From NCBI GenBank assembly GCA_018675575.1, contig JABGXW010000162.1, positions 1-64,000 of the forward strand: a stretch of DNA of 64,000 nucleotides, in the 5' to 3' direction. This stretch comes from Bacteriovoracaceae bacterium. Its GTDB lineage: Bacteria; Bdellovibrionota; Bacteriovoracia; Bacteriovoracales; Bacteriovoracaceae. How positions within the stretch are numbered: position 1 is the stretch's first letter; every line of letters begins with the position of its first letter. Below, piece after piece: positions 51,802 to 63,648 of this stretch. Below the pieces are notes generated by a model. It was not told the DNA's origin and did no database searches. It was given only the letters and a program-made list of their open reading frames with translations. The translations under genes and the position numbers were made by a program.

Positions 51802-53283
51802 TTAAAAAGTGAAGACTGCTCCAATTTTAACATCCGTGTTTTTCAACATTACTGATTTTGGGCCCGTCTTAAAGTTTGCATTACTAGATATATACCCCAC
51901 GGTTAGTTCATATGTCATGCTTGGAGAATAAACATACGATCCTCCGATCTCCATATGGTAATTAGATGTTGAGCTAGGACTTTGATAAAGATTAACGTCT
52001 TGTGCAAATGCTGGGTTAAATATGAAGTCGAGCTGTAATGATATTTTTACTAGTTTATGAATTGGTAATGTTCCCCTTACACCAAAAAGGATTCCTGAAA
52101 ATGTCACTCCTGAAATTAAGTCTGTAACTGAGGTATCTAATCCATAAGAATAAGAAGCGTAACCTGCAAAGGCATCAATTTGTGGCCCAAAAAAGAAACC
52201 CAGCGGAAGATATTTATATCCCGCCTTTAATTTAAAGATTGATCCAGAAAATGTATTTGATGGGCTTGTTAACACTCCCTCTTCCTTAGAATACGAACCA
52301 AATGATCTTCCAAGCTCCAGTGACCCCCACCAGTCTCTGGTGGCCCAAATTTCAGCAACCACATCAATACCAAATACAATTCCACCAATTTTTTTAGTGG
52401 TTGTATCTACTAAAGTGTCAGATCCTGTTCCAAGCGTTGCATGAAGCGCAATCGTGCCATGCTTTCCAAATGAATTAGCATTTATTTCTTTATAATATTC
52501 ATCGTTTGTTTTTTTGTTTTCGCCTTTAATTTCTTTTTTTAAAACTACCCAATCATCAACATTTACTTTTTTTCTATTTTCATATTGAGTTATGTTTCCT
52601 TGGCTTTGACTGCTAGAAACATGGAATAGTTTCCCATTACCAATAATTTGAGTTTCCCAACCTACTATTTCTTTTAATAATGGATGTTTCTTTTTTCTAA
52701 TGGGTCTTGTTATCTGAACCTGATTTTGTGCATATGCTCCATATCCATGCCCTAAATCAGTTGTGAATTGATCTCCTAACACACCGATAATTCGACCATC
52801 ATATGGTATCGATTTCTCATAGACGTCCAGCCAATTTTTTACAGTCTGAGCAATTATTATCGGATCATCAGAATCAAGCCTCGTTTCTTCTTTAAAATAA
52901 ATATCAGATCCGTTATCTGCTAAAATCTTAACTTTTACATCGACACCTTTCATAACACTCATAATCGATACTTTTATAAGTGAACCTGCTTGAACTTTTT
53001 CAGCAATTGTTCTTAACACATCTTTATTTTCTAAGTAGGCATTCAGGTTTCTTTTGTAATTTGAAAGAATATCTAATATGCCAGAGTTGCTTTCATAAAA
53101 GCACCAAGTACCTTCTTTCAAATAAAGTTCTAATTCTTCGAATACTTTATATCCAATAGCTCCTGCAACAGAATCCTTAACGGGCATAAGCATGCATCTT
53201 CTCTGGCTAAATCCAGGCCACGAAGCTTTTGAATATAGTAAGGTTATAAGTATTAAACTTATTAATTTTATTTTTTTAAGCAA
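51802..53283 (-). CDS. Predicted outer-membrane protein with periplasmic N-terminal domain
   Basis: 493 residues with a signal peptide (about 1-22). Residues 25-160 look like a periplasmic alpha/beta domain with a TolB-N/CsgG-like rhythm (FEELELYLKEGTWCFYES, SLIKVSIMSVMKGVDVKVKI). The C-terminal half (about 280-493) is barrel-like: FFGPQIDAFAGYASYSYGL, FSGILFGVRG, YELTVGYISSN, ending IGAVFTF with a terminal Phe. It overlaps the HTH gene upstream by eight bases and precedes ligA. Function unknown. Confidence 0.72.
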   Translation of the reverse strand: MLKKIKLISLILITLLYSKASWPGFSQRRCMLMPVKDSVAGAIGYKVFEELELYLKEGTWCFYESNSGILDILSNYKRNLNAYLENKDVLRTIAEKVQAGSLIKVSIMSVMKGVDVKVKILADNGSDIYFKEETRLDSDDPIIIAQTVKNWLDVYEKSIPYDGRIIGVLGDQFTTDLGHGYGAYAQNQVQITRPIRKKKHPLLKEIVGWETQIIGNGKLFHVSSSQSQGNITQYENRKKVNVDDWVVLKKEIKGENKKTNDEYYKEINANSFGKHGTIALHATLGTGSDTLVDTTTKKIGGIVFGIDVVAEIWATRDWWGSLELGRSFGSYSKEEGVLTSPSNTFSGSIFKLKAGYKYLPLGFFFGPQIDAFAGYASYSYGLDTSVTDLISGVTFSGILFGVRGTLPIHKLVKISLQLDFIFNPAFAQDVNLYQSPSSTSNYHMEIGGSYVYSPSMTYELTVGYISSNANFKTGPKSVMLKNTDVKIGAVFTF

Positions 53284-53608
53284 GTGGAAGCTCCGGTAAT
53301 AAAGAAGGTTTCTTTTCTACTCCTTCATAAATAGAAACGAGCATTTGAAGATCATTAATCTCTTCTTCTTTTTGGCTTAATAATTGTTTTAGTCTTTTAT
53401 TTTCTAAACTTAATTTTATTTCTTTTTTAGATAAAGTTGCTGGCAAAAGTTGTGTGTTCAATGCAGCATCGACTTTAATAAAATATTTTCCATCTATTTG
53501 TTTGCTTTTTAACTTTTTTGACTTAATTTTTCTTCTAATCGTAGAAATGGAGGTTTGCTTATCTGCTGCATACTCAAGTATGGATAACCATTTTTCATTT
53601 ATACTCAT
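53276..53608 (-). CDS. Excisionase/MerR-like HTH protein with coiled coil
   Basis: 110 residues. WLSILEYAADKQTSISTIRR then KIKSKKLKSKQIDGKYFIKV has the short winged-helix (HTH_17/MerR-like) form with a basic helix; residues 60-100 are a Leu-heptad coiled coil (LENKRLKQLLSQKEEEINDL). It likely binds DNA as a dimer. AGGAG lies before the ATG. It overlaps the barrel gene by eight bases and ligA follows, so it may regulate this three-gene unit. No recombinase is adjacent. Confidence 0.7.
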   Translation of the reverse strand: MSINEKWLSILEYAADKQTSISTIRRKIKSKKLKSKQIDGKYFIKVDAALNTQLLPATLSKKEIKLSLENKRLKQLLSQKEEEINDLQMLVSIYEGVEKKPSLLPELPLA

Positions 53609-53632
53609 TTGCTACTCCTAAGGTGTCTCTGT

Positions 53633-53661
53633 TTGTTTTAAATATCAACTTCTTATATGAT
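53633..53661 (+). promoter_or_regulatory. Candidate promoter of the patatin gene
   Basis: TTGTTT (53633-53638), 17-base spacer, TATGAT (53656-53661), five bases before ATG 53667. A leaderless start at 53667 is possible, but a stronger site AGAAGG before ATG 53721 is the alternative. Confidence 0.35.
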
Positions 53662-53666
53662 AATGA

Positions 53667-54896
53667 ATGTCTATAATTAAATCAAAGACCTTGGGTGACG
53701 CGGGGCAAGAGAAGGTTGCTATGAGAAGAGTAGATTTATCACATTTAAAAGACAAAAAAACGGCATTAGTACTTTCTGGTGGGGTTGTGAAGGCATCTGC
53801 ATGGCATCTTGGCGTGGCACTTGCTCTTGAAGAAATCGGTTTCACATTAAAAAATAATCACACTACACCTTCAGAATTTGAAATCTCCACTTATGTAGGC
53901 TCATCAGCTGGCGCATTAATTAGTCTTTATTTTGCGTGTGGCTTTGGACCAGCTGATGTCATAAGAGCAACTCTCAAAGACAAGGACGCAATTTTAAAGC
54001 CAATCTCCTATAGAGATATGCTCTGTTTAAAAAAGCCCATGAACAAACCTCCCCGCTCTACTGTTTATGATCCGCTGAATGGTCTTCCTATCTTTCTTAA
54101 ACAAATTTTAAAACCGGTTCTCAATATTTCGGGAATTTTTACAACTACAGGCCTTTACGAATACTTACAAGAACACGTTCTTACTTCTGATCAATTCGAA
54201 GACTTTAAATCTGATATCTTTGTTGTGGCAACACAGTTGGATCATTCAAGAAAAGTCATCTTTTCAAAATATAATTACCCAAATCCAGGACACGATTCAA
54301 CAGCAGAGTATTATACTGGAACACCTGTAAGTGAGGCAGTGGCCGCAAGTATGAGTGTTCCTCCTTTTTATTCTCCCTTTCCTGTTCAAAATCCACAAAC
54401 GGGACAGACAGAATATTATATCGATGGGGAAATTCGAGAAACCTTATCAACTCATGCTGCAGTAGATAATGGATGTGAATTAATCATTAGCAGTTGGACG
54501 CACACGCCTTATCATTATCATGATGAAATTGGATCTCTTATCAACTATGGTCTACCTGCCATATGCATGCAGGCAATCTATCTTTTAATTCAAAAGAAGA
54601 TTGTTGCTTCTAGGGCGATAAGAAAAAGGTCAGAAGATATTCTCGACACGGTTAATGATTATCTTAAAACAAATAAGTTCGATGAAAATCATAGAAAAAA
54701 ACTAATCGAAATTTTAGAGAGAAAACTAAATTTTAATCCTGATGTACATCTCATAGATATATATCCCAAACATGAACATTATAATATCTTCTTTAGAAAT
54801 TCTTTTTCATTGGATCCAAAGAAAACATCCGAAATTGTTACCCAAGGATATAAGCAAACACTAAAGACATTTAGAAAGCACGAATGGAAAAGTTAA
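53667..54896 (+). CDS. Patatin-like phospholipase
   Basis: 409 residues from ATG 53667 (391 if ATG 53721 is used; the latter has AGAAGG five bases upstream). Ser-Asp dyad acyl hydrolase. The oxyanion loop is LSGGVVKASAWHLGV, the nucleophile Ser80 is in VGSSAGAL (G-x-S-x-G), and the Asp is D253 in IDGEIRETL, where the usual DGG/DGA is DGE. No signal peptide. Patatins release fatty acids from phospholipids; the acyl-CoA dehydrogenase upstream could use them. The MltD-like gene starts 13 bases inside its end, so they are co-transcribed. Confidence 0.85.
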   Translation: MSIIKSKTLGDAGQEKVAMRRVDLSHLKDKKTALVLSGGVVKASAWHLGVALALEEIGFTLKNNHTTPSEFEISTYVGSSAGALISLYFACGFGPADVIRATLKDKDAILKPISYRDMLCLKKPMNKPPRSTVYDPLNGLPIFLKQILKPVLNISGIFTTTGLYEYLQEHVLTSDQFEDFKSDIFVVATQLDHSRKVIFSKYNYPNPGHDSTAEYYTGTPVSEAVAASMSVPPFYSPFPVQNPQTGQTEYYIDGEIRETLSTHAAVDNGCELIISSWTHTPYHYHDEIGSLINYGLPAICMQAIYLLIQKKIVASRAIRKRSEDILDTVNDYLKTNKFDENHRKKLIEILERKLNFNPDVHLIDIYPKHEHYNIFFRNSFSLDPKKTSEIVTQGYKQTLKTFRKHEWKS

Positions 54897-56275
54897 AAAG
54901 GGTTCTTTGGCCATCATTATTTTTAATATCCGATCAGGCAATTGCTCTTTCCCCTGAAAATATCTTTCAAAATGATCATGAATATGTAGAAAGGGTTATT
55001 GCTAAACATGTTCTTTCTAATAAAGGTTTTGAATTCTTACTGCCAAAAGATAAGTTTAAAATCATTTCTCTAGATCCAAAAAACAAAGTCAATGATGTTT
55101 TCAACATACCGGGTTATTTTTCAAATGCCGTACACTTTTGGTTTAACGTATATACACTCTATAACTCAAATTTTTCAATCATACATGATAAAAATAATCT
55201 TAGTCTTGTTTACAAGGTTTTAGATTATACCTCGCTTCTAAAGTCAGTTTTGAATCATCATACAAAAGTCTCTCTTATGTCTCAATTCACCCTCAACAAA
55301 GTACGGGCGCTTAAAAAGTCAATAAGAAATCTATCGCTAAATATTAATATTGGGAAAGATGAAAAAGACATTAAAAAAATGTTAATAAAAGCTAGAATAA
55401 AAATTCCAAAAACTTCTAAGAAGCGCACAAAGTTTTATAATCGGCTTGCCTTTAATATGCGTGCCCAAACGGGCCAAAAAAATAACATCACTCAAGGTAT
55501 AATTAACTTTTCAAACTATCGTAAAACAACAGAAAAGATCATTTCAATTATTAATCTACCCGAAGAACTTCTCGCGATTCCTTTCTTAGAGTCTAGTTAC
55601 AATGTTAATGCAGTATCTAAGGTTGGAGCTGCTGGCGTTTGGCAATTTATGCCAAGAATCGCAAGACACTTTATGTCGCAGTCAAAACAAACTGATATGA
55701 GACTGAATCCCCTGTTGGCCAGTGTTGCTGCTTTTCATTTACTTAAACAGAATAAGCAAATATTAAAAAGATGGGATCTGGGTATTACTGCTTACAATTC
55801 AGGAACTAAACATATTGTTCGGGCACGAAAAAAATTTAAAAAACAAAATCTCTCTCTTCAAGAGTATATTGAGCGGTATAAGCATCCTCATATTGGCTTT
55901 GCTACAAAAAATTTTTACAGTGAATACCTAGCATTAGTATACGCATTAGCTTATCAGGACGAGCTATTTGATTTTAAATCAGTGAAGATAAAATCTCTGA
56001 ATATACGATCCAATAAACTTTATATATATGTTACAAAGTGTAGGTTTGTTCCAAATAATATTTATTATGCGCTAAGAAAAAGCAGTCCTGATTTTAAATA
56101 TCTAAATTTACATCTAAAATACAAGAAAAGATCTTATCCTCGGGGAACCTTATTGGTTAGTGATATTCACTTAACATCTAAGCGTTACCTAAAAGTTTCA
56201 TTAAAAAATATAAAACAAATGTATCCAAAATACTGGAAAAAACTTGTGAGAAACTACAGCTGTTCTACCAAATAG
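54884..56275 (+). CDS. MltD-like membrane-bound lytic transglycosylase
   Basis: 463 residues. N-terminal hydrophobic leader (about 5-22) with no lipobox Cys in place; an export signal is likely. The SLT domain has catalytic Glu236 in AIPFLESSYNVNAVSKV, GAAGVWQFMPRIA and the ITAYNSGTKHIVRA helix, the MltD pattern. The C-terminal part contains no recognisable LysM; the segment GTLLVSDIHL is only a vague match. It shares 13 bases with the patatin gene and 22 with the convergent gene. It cleaves glycan strands, possibly during prey invasion or own growth. Confidence 0.85.
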   Translation: MEKLKRVLWPSLFLISDQAIALSPENIFQNDHEYVERVIAKHVLSNKGFEFLLPKDKFKIISLDPKNKVNDVFNIPGYFSNAVHFWFNVYTLYNSNFSIIHDKNNLSLVYKVLDYTSLLKSVLNHHTKVSLMSQFTLNKVRALKKSIRNLSLNINIGKDEKDIKKMLIKARIKIPKTSKKRTKFYNRLAFNMRAQTGQKNNITQGIINFSNYRKTTEKIISIINLPEELLAIPFLESSYNVNAVSKVGAAGVWQFMPRIARHFMSQSKQTDMRLNPLLASVAAFHLLKQNKQILKRWDLGITAYNSGTKHIVRARKKFKKQNLSLQEYIERYKHPHIGFATKNFYSEYLALVYALAYQDELFDFKSVKIKSLNIRSNKLYIYVTKCRFVPNNIYYALRKSSPDFKYLNLHLKYKKRSYPRGTLLVSDIHLTSKRYLKVSLKNIKQMYPKYWKKLVRNYSCSTK

Positions 56276-58572
56276 GTTTCGTCTGAACAGAAGGTTTGAA
56301 TATACTCTTTAGTTTTATCTAAATAATTGATTTCTATATTGATAAGTCCCTGCAGGTCCCCAACATAAAAAGCTTTTTGTGCGAACTCAGAGATCTCATC
56401 TGACATCGTTCCGTCTTGGTCTAGGTATGCAGACTCTATATTCATAGGACCCTTAACTGTGTCTCCACCAACTTTTATATTTAGAACTTCTTTTTCTAAG
56501 TTTAATTGTATAAGACAACGACCTTTTAAATCCAAAAGTTCCATACTACCCATAATATTCTCAATAAAGTTTCGTGAGGGCACCTCAACTTCATTCTTAT
56601 CCCAGGTTCCAAGATAAACCGTTTCACCAAGGTGATTAAATTCAAAATACTTTCGCATTCCCATCACTAAAGCAGGGAGTTTCATTGTAAACAAATTAAG
56701 CGCTTCTTGAGTGGCCTTAATATCTCTGTTAAAAAATTTAATATCACTTCCAAATAATTCAAGCTCTTTCTTTTCTTTAGCAAATATATTTCTCTCCATC
56801 AGCACTAGTTTCTGTTCTTCTGGGTCAACAATATATGGACTTTCCATTAATACTTCGTCTTCAATAATATGAATGACTTTTTCTGCATAATGACTATTCA
56901 GAGTTCTCATTTTTAATAATGTATTACCGGGTGCGACACCTAAATAAAGAGCAAAGGTTGCATCTATCATAGTATCTACTTCTTTGAACTTTTCATCATA
57001 AAGAATTTTGGCCTCATAATTTGTATCAATATCAAGTGTGTCAATTTGATCATCAATCTCTACAAGTAAAAATCCACCTTGTCCCTCAATTTTTTGTTCT
57101 GTAAGAAGTCCTGCCATAGCTTCCTGACTAAAAACAGGTACCTCTACAGACATTGTTCCAGGCTCAAGAATAAGGTTAACAATGGTTCTCATCATCCCCC
57201 TTTTGAGTATCGTTCCCCTAAAGACTGAATGTCTTCCGGTTAAGTTAATATCCAGATGTACAGATCCTGTACTGTCATCTGATAGCCTTGTATTCATATC
57301 GTGTGCTGTGGCCAATTCAAAATTTTCAATAGTTCCTATTCTCCCTTCTTTAAAGCTAACCTCTTTTACATTTACCACAGTTGTGGAGTTTGATTTTTGA
57401 GTAGTCACTTTTAATGGTGCCGACAAGGCTGTCTTTATAAGATCTTCTTGCTCGCTATTTTTTTTATTTGCTTCTGACTTATATGAATATCCACTTGTCT
57501 CGGGCAAAACATCTACTTTAATTTCCGGTTTAATAAGATTTTTTTTCTTATGTTTTTTATTCTTTTTAATACTTATTTTTTGGGTTGGTCCTACAGGGGC
57601 ATGGTAAGCAATCAAGGGTGTTATTTTATGATTTTGCATTTCTCTAGAAATTACATTTTTAACCATTTTTGAAATAACAGCATCATCTAAGGCCACAATT
57701 TTTTTCTCAATTGCTTCGGGTTGAATACTCAATAGTTCTTCCGCCTGATTAACCATTGCTGTATCTTCGCGATTTTTTGAGTAGTCAATAAAGACCATTT
57801 CTTCTTCAATGGCTTTTTTGTCAGCTTCTCTTACAGCAAGTTTTTGTACTTTAGGCATTTTATCTATAGTCGATACAAATTGAAGAGCCTTCATATTTCC
57901 TGCAAGCAAGGCCAATTGTTTATCATCTTTAGGGTTTTTTAACAGAACTAATTTTTTAGTTGTTTCTTTTTCTTCTTTAGTTGCAAGTTTTTTTAGAGTG
58001 GTTTCAATATTTATTTTCTCTAATAATGATGACCAAGTCATCATCTGATGATTAATTATTTTAAAACCTGAATGCTGAATTAGCTCATCAGTTATAATAG
58101 ATTCATTTTCATTCAATGTGATTTTATTATAAACAAATTTTTTCTCTATAGCTTTACTAGTAATTTTAATTTCTTTTACTACTATTCTTTTTGTTGCCAT
58201 TTTTAAAAAATCTACTTTCTTTCTTTTTACATTTTTTCTTTCTTCGATTTTATCGAGAGGAGATTCTGTTTTGCTAATTACTCTAGGTAAATAACTTGAA
58301 GTTTTCTGTACCCTAGAAGGCATTGCTTTTTTAATAACTTTTTTAGGATTCGATATGGTTAATTTAACATCCTGTCCAATCTTTTCCGGAATCAAAAGCT
58401 TCATAGACAAGTTACCAATTATTTCTAAACGACTAGCACCAATATATATATGAGGTGAACCTATTATAATTGGCTTAAAAACGACTTTTGAATTTGATGT
58501 ATAAGATAAGTGCAACGTGTAGCTAAGCACAAACAAAAGAATAAAAAGTAAAGTAGTAAAAGTTTTTTTCAT
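56254..58572 (-). CDS. Large Lys-rich membrane-anchored or secreted protein of unknown function
   Basis: 772 residues. An N-terminal hydrophobic segment (about 5-24) is a signal anchor or signal peptide. Residues about 30-420 are low-complexity-like, very rich in Lys/Glu with many predicted helices (KKNKKHKKKNLIKPEIKVD), a probable periplasm-spanning stalk. Residues about 420-770 appear to be beta-rich, with repeated VVNLILEPGTMSVEVPV and TLLKMRTLNSHYAEKVIHI style strands, and end in a Cys-containing tail. No family recognised. It is downstream of the ATP synthase operon, separated by 235 bases, and convergent with the MltD-like gene (22-base overlap). No strong Shine-Dalgarno at the ATG. Confidence 0.65.
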   Translation of the reverse strand: MKKTFTTLLFILLFVLSYTLHLSYTSNSKVVFKPIIIGSPHIYIGASRLEIIGNLSMKLLIPEKIGQDVKLTISNPKKVIKKAMPSRVQKTSSYLPRVISKTESPLDKIEERKNVKRKKVDFLKMATKRIVVKEIKITSKAIEKKFVYNKITLNENESIITDELIQHSGFKIINHQMMTWSSLLEKINIETTLKKLATKEEKETTKKLVLLKNPKDDKQLALLAGNMKALQFVSTIDKMPKVQKLAVREADKKAIEEEMVFIDYSKNREDTAMVNQAEELLSIQPEAIEKKIVALDDAVISKMVKNVISREMQNHKITPLIAYHAPVGPTQKISIKKNKKHKKKNLIKPEIKVDVLPETSGYSYKSEANKKNSEQEDLIKTALSAPLKVTTQKSNSTTVVNVKEVSFKEGRIGTIENFELATAHDMNTRLSDDSTGSVHLDINLTGRHSVFRGTILKRGMMRTIVNLILEPGTMSVEVPVFSQEAMAGLLTEQKIEGQGGFLLVEIDDQIDTLDIDTNYEAKILYDEKFKEVDTMIDATFALYLGVAPGNTLLKMRTLNSHYAEKVIHIIEDEVLMESPYIVDPEEQKLVLMERNIFAKEKKELELFGSDIKFFNRDIKATQEALNLFTMKLPALVMGMRKYFEFNHLGETVYLGTWDKNEVEVPSRNFIENIMGSMELLDLKGRCLIQLNLEKEVLNIKVGGDTVKGPMNIESAYLDQDGTMSDEISEFAQKAFYVGDLQGLINIEINYLDKTKEYIQTFCSDETYLVEQL

Positions 58573-58745
58573 ATATATTTAATTAACCTTATTACTCTAT
58601 TTTCCAACATTTACGTATTGATTCAAAGCATAAGCATATTCTTCCCCTATTATTGTACATGGAATTAAATTTTAGGGGGACATTTGAAATATTTTTGTGA
58701 ATTTATAAAATAATTTTTAAATTGAATATTAGCTCTTGAGTAGTC

Positions 58746-58780
58746 AAAAAAAAACCTAAATTATCGAGGCCTTCATTATT
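58746..58780 (-). terminator. Possible terminator of the ATP synthase operon
   Basis: On the minus strand a weak stem around AGGCCT...AGG is followed by nine T (58754-58746). The U tract is strong but the stem is short, so this is tentative. Confidence 0.35.
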
Positions 58781-58783
58781 TAC

Positions 58784-58793
58784 TGACTAGTCA
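58784..58793. repeat. 10-bp perfect palindrome
   Basis: TGACTAGTCA, 15-24 bases downstream of the atpC stop. It may be a short stem in the transcript end or a binding site; nothing else distinguishes it. Confidence 0.4.
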
Positions 58794-58807
58794 TGATTAA
58801 TTTTTAC

Positions 58808-59227
58808 TTAACCCTTGAAAGATGCCATCTGTATTCTCAGTTTCGCTCTTTCAATTTTTCTTGTGTACTTGATGAAGTCATCTTCTGAAAGTGACTCAGA
58901 ACCTGAAAGCATATTCTCTGAATACTCAAGTGCCTTCTTTGCTCTTCCTAGCTCGATATCTATTTTTTCTTCTGAGGTATTAGTAAGAATAATTATTTTA
59001 TTTTCTAATACTTTACAAACACCAGTTGAAACTGAAAAAAACTTATCAGCATCGTTCGCTCCACCAAATACAGAAACCATACCCGTCTCTAACTTAGAAA
59101 CAATGTGAGTATGGTCGACAAGTACATTGATTTGACCTTTTACTGTTGGAACTAATAATGACTCTGCAGGTAGGTCCTTAGCAATAACTTTTGCTGGAGT
59201 TAAAATATCTACTGTAAAGTTGCCCAT
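58808..59227 (-). CDS. atpC: ATP synthase epsilon subunit (F1)
   Basis: 139 residues, typical. N-terminal beta sandwich (FTVDILTPAKVIAKDLPAES then VPTVKGQINVLVDHTHIVSK) and a C-terminal helical hairpin (RAKKALEYSENMLSG). It is the central-stalk subunit that regulates ATP hydrolysis. Last gene of the operon, 28 bases after atpD. AAGG precedes the ATG. Confidence 0.96.
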   Translation of the reverse strand: MGNFTVDILTPAKVIAKDLPAESLLVPTVKGQINVLVDHTHIVSKLETGMVSVFGGANDADKFFSVSTGVCKVLENKIIILTNTSEEKIDIELGRAKKALEYSENMLSGSESLSEDDFIKYTRKIERAKLRIQMASFKG

Positions 59228-59255
59228 CTTTCTTACCTTTTAATTAATAAATTTA

Positions 59256-61555
<2,300 letters not shown>

Positions 61556-61568
61556 TTATAAAACCTAA

Positions 61569-63077
61569 TTAGAATTTAAGTGAACTTATATAATTCTTAA
61601 TTGCAGCAATAAGTTTTGGCTCCATATCTTTTGTGATTTGGAGTTCTAAAGCCAGGCTGTCCATAATATCCTTATGTTTTGCTTTCATCATATCATTTAG
61701 GCCCTTCTCAGTTTCAGAAATTTTATTAACTGGTACATTATCTAAATGACCTTTAGTTGCGGCGTAAAGACTTACGATCTGATCAACAACTTCCATTGGA
61801 GAATATTGACCTTGCTTAAGAAGTTCAACTAATCTCTCTCCTCTTGATAGCTGTCTTTGAGTAGTATCATCAAGGTCAGATCCAAAAGCTGCGAAAGCTG
61901 CTAGCTCTCTAAATTGAGCAAGGTCAAGTCTTAATGTACCTGCAACTTTTTTCATTCCTTTAACTTGAGCGGAACCACCAACTCGAGATACCGAAAGACC
62001 TACGTTCACTGCCGGCCTAATACCAGAATTGAATAAGTCAGCTTCCAAATAAATCTGTCCGTCAGTAATTGAAATAACGTTTGTTGGGATATAAGCGGCA
62101 ACATCACCTTCTTGAGTTTCAATAATTGGAAGTGCAGTCATTGATCCATTACCTTGTTCATCAGATAATTTTGCAGCTCTTTCTAAAAGTCTACTATGTA
62201 AATAAAAAACATCTCCAGGGAAAGCTTCTCTTCCCGGTGGTCTTCTAAGAAGAAGTGACATCTGTCTATAAGCTTGTGCTTGTTTTGTTAAGTCATCATA
62301 GACGATAAGGGCATGTTTACCGCTATCTCTATAATATTCTCCCATAGTTGCACCAGTAAATGGAGCAAGAAATTGCAAAGGAGCAGTTTCTGAGGCCGTA
62401 GCAGAAACAATTACTGTGTAATCCATCGCTCCCGCATCAATGAGTTTTTGTTGTAATTGACGAACTGTTGAAGCCTTTTGTCCAACGGCTACGTAAATAC
62501 AAACAACGTCCTTACCCTTTTGATTAATAATTGTGTCGAGGGCAACGGCTGTTTTACCTGTCTTTCTGTCTCCAATAATTAGCTCTCTCTGGCCACGTCC
62601 AATTGGGATCATAGAATCGATTGCTTTAATTCCTGTTTGCATTGGCTCATGAACAGATTTTCTAGCAAGAATGCCTGGAGCCTTAACTTCAACCTGTGAT
62701 GATTCATTCGTCTTAATATCGCCCTTACCATCAATTGGTTCGCCAATAGCATTTACAGCTCTACCAAGAATAGCATCTCCAACCGGCACCGAAACAATTG
62801 TTTCAGTTCTCTTGGCCGTTGAACCTTCTTTAATATTATTGTCATCACCAAGAATGGCAACACCAACATTATTTGATTCTAAGTTCAGAACCATTCCTTT
62901 AGTGCCTGTTTCAAACTCAACGAGCTCTCCGGCCATAACGTTTTTTAAACCAAATACTCTGGCGACACCGTCACCGATTGTTAAAACAGTTCCAACCTCG
63001 TCAACTTGAAGTTTTGTTTCAAAATTTGCGATTCTGTCTTTAATGATACTTGTAATCTCTTCAGGATTCATTGACAT
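61569..63077 (-). CDS. atpA: ATP synthase alpha subunit (F1)
   Basis: 502 residues. Non-catalytic nucleotide-binding subunit. P-loop [15 protein letters not shown] (from 169), [15 protein letters not shown], the [20 protein letters not shown] stretch, and the signature [26 protein letters not shown] precedes the ATG. Nineteen bases after atpH. Confidence 0.98.
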   Translation of the reverse strand: MSMNPEEITSIIKDRIANFETKLQVDEVGTVLTIGDGVARVFGLKNVMAGELVEFETGTKGMVLNLESNNVGVAILGDDNNIKEGSTAKRTETIVSVPVGDAILGRAVNAIGEPIDGKGDIKTNESSQVEVKAPGILARKSVHEPMQTGIKAIDSMIPIGRGQRELIIGDRKTGKTAVALDTIINQKGKDVVCIYVAVGQKASTVRQLQQKLIDAGAMDYTVIVSATASETAPLQFLAPFTGATMGEYYRDSGKHALIVYDDLTKQAQAYRQMSLLLRRPPGREAFPGDVFYLHSRLLERAAKLSDEQGNGSMTALPIIETQEGDVAAYIPTNVISITDGQIYLEADLFNSGIRPAVNVGLSVSRVGGSAQVKGMKKVAGTLRLDLAQFRELAAFAAFGSDLDDTTQRQLSRGERLVELLKQGQYSPMEVVDQIVSLYAATKGHLDNVPVNKISETEKGLNDMMKAKHKDIMDSLALELQITKDMEPKLIAAIKNYISSLKF

Positions 63078-63096
63078 TTAATACCTCTTTAACCTT

Positions 63097-63636
63097 TTAT
63101 AAACTTAATACATCATTTTTAAAATTATCTAATTGGTTATCTAATGAAGCGTCTAATTGAAGATCTTCAACAGTCACTCTATAGCCAGCAGTGATATTTT
63201 CATTTTTGATATAATCTAGTTCACAGTTTTTACCTAATTTATCTTTTAAATATCTTTTGATTTTTTCTTTAACTTCAGCTTCAATCGACTCATCAAAGCC
63301 TTGTATTTCTCCTCTTAAAAATCCCCTCGCATGATCATCCATCACGATGATATTTTTAAAGATCATCGGAAATAATCCCATTCTTTTTTCTGTAATAAGA
63401 AAGAAAATGAAGTTTGAAAGTAATGCAGAAGTCTTAAGGCCACTCATCACTTCCTTCATAACATTTGTTTTTTCCTCTAGGGTAAATACTTCTAAAAAGA
63501 GCACGTTTTCTAAATCGTTGCACTTATTGATTGTTTCATTTAAAGCAACAAGTTGTTCTGCGACATTAATATTTGCCTCATCTGATAACTCATAAATTGC
63601 TTTAGCGTATGCTTTTGCTGCTGCTTGCTCTTTCAC
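63097..63636 (-). CDS. atpH: ATP synthase delta subunit (F1)
   Basis: 179 residues. Peripheral stalk subunit linking F1 to subunit b. AAAKAYAKAIYELSDE is the N-terminal helical bundle and ITAGYRVTVEDLQLDASLDN the C-terminal signature (VxxGxxVxxxxxxxDxSxxxxLxx). TTAGGAGTT precedes the ATG. Twelve bases after atpF. Confidence 0.95.
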   Translation of the reverse strand: MKEQAAAKAYAKAIYELSDEANINVAEQLVALNETINKCNDLENVLFLEVFTLEEKTNVMKEVMSGLKTSALLSNFIFFLITEKRMGLFPMIFKNIIVMDDHARGFLRGEIQGFDESIEAEVKEKIKRYLKDKLGKNCELDYIKNENITAGYRVTVEDLQLDASLDNQLDNFKNDVLSL

Positions 63637-63648
63637 TCTAACTCCTAA

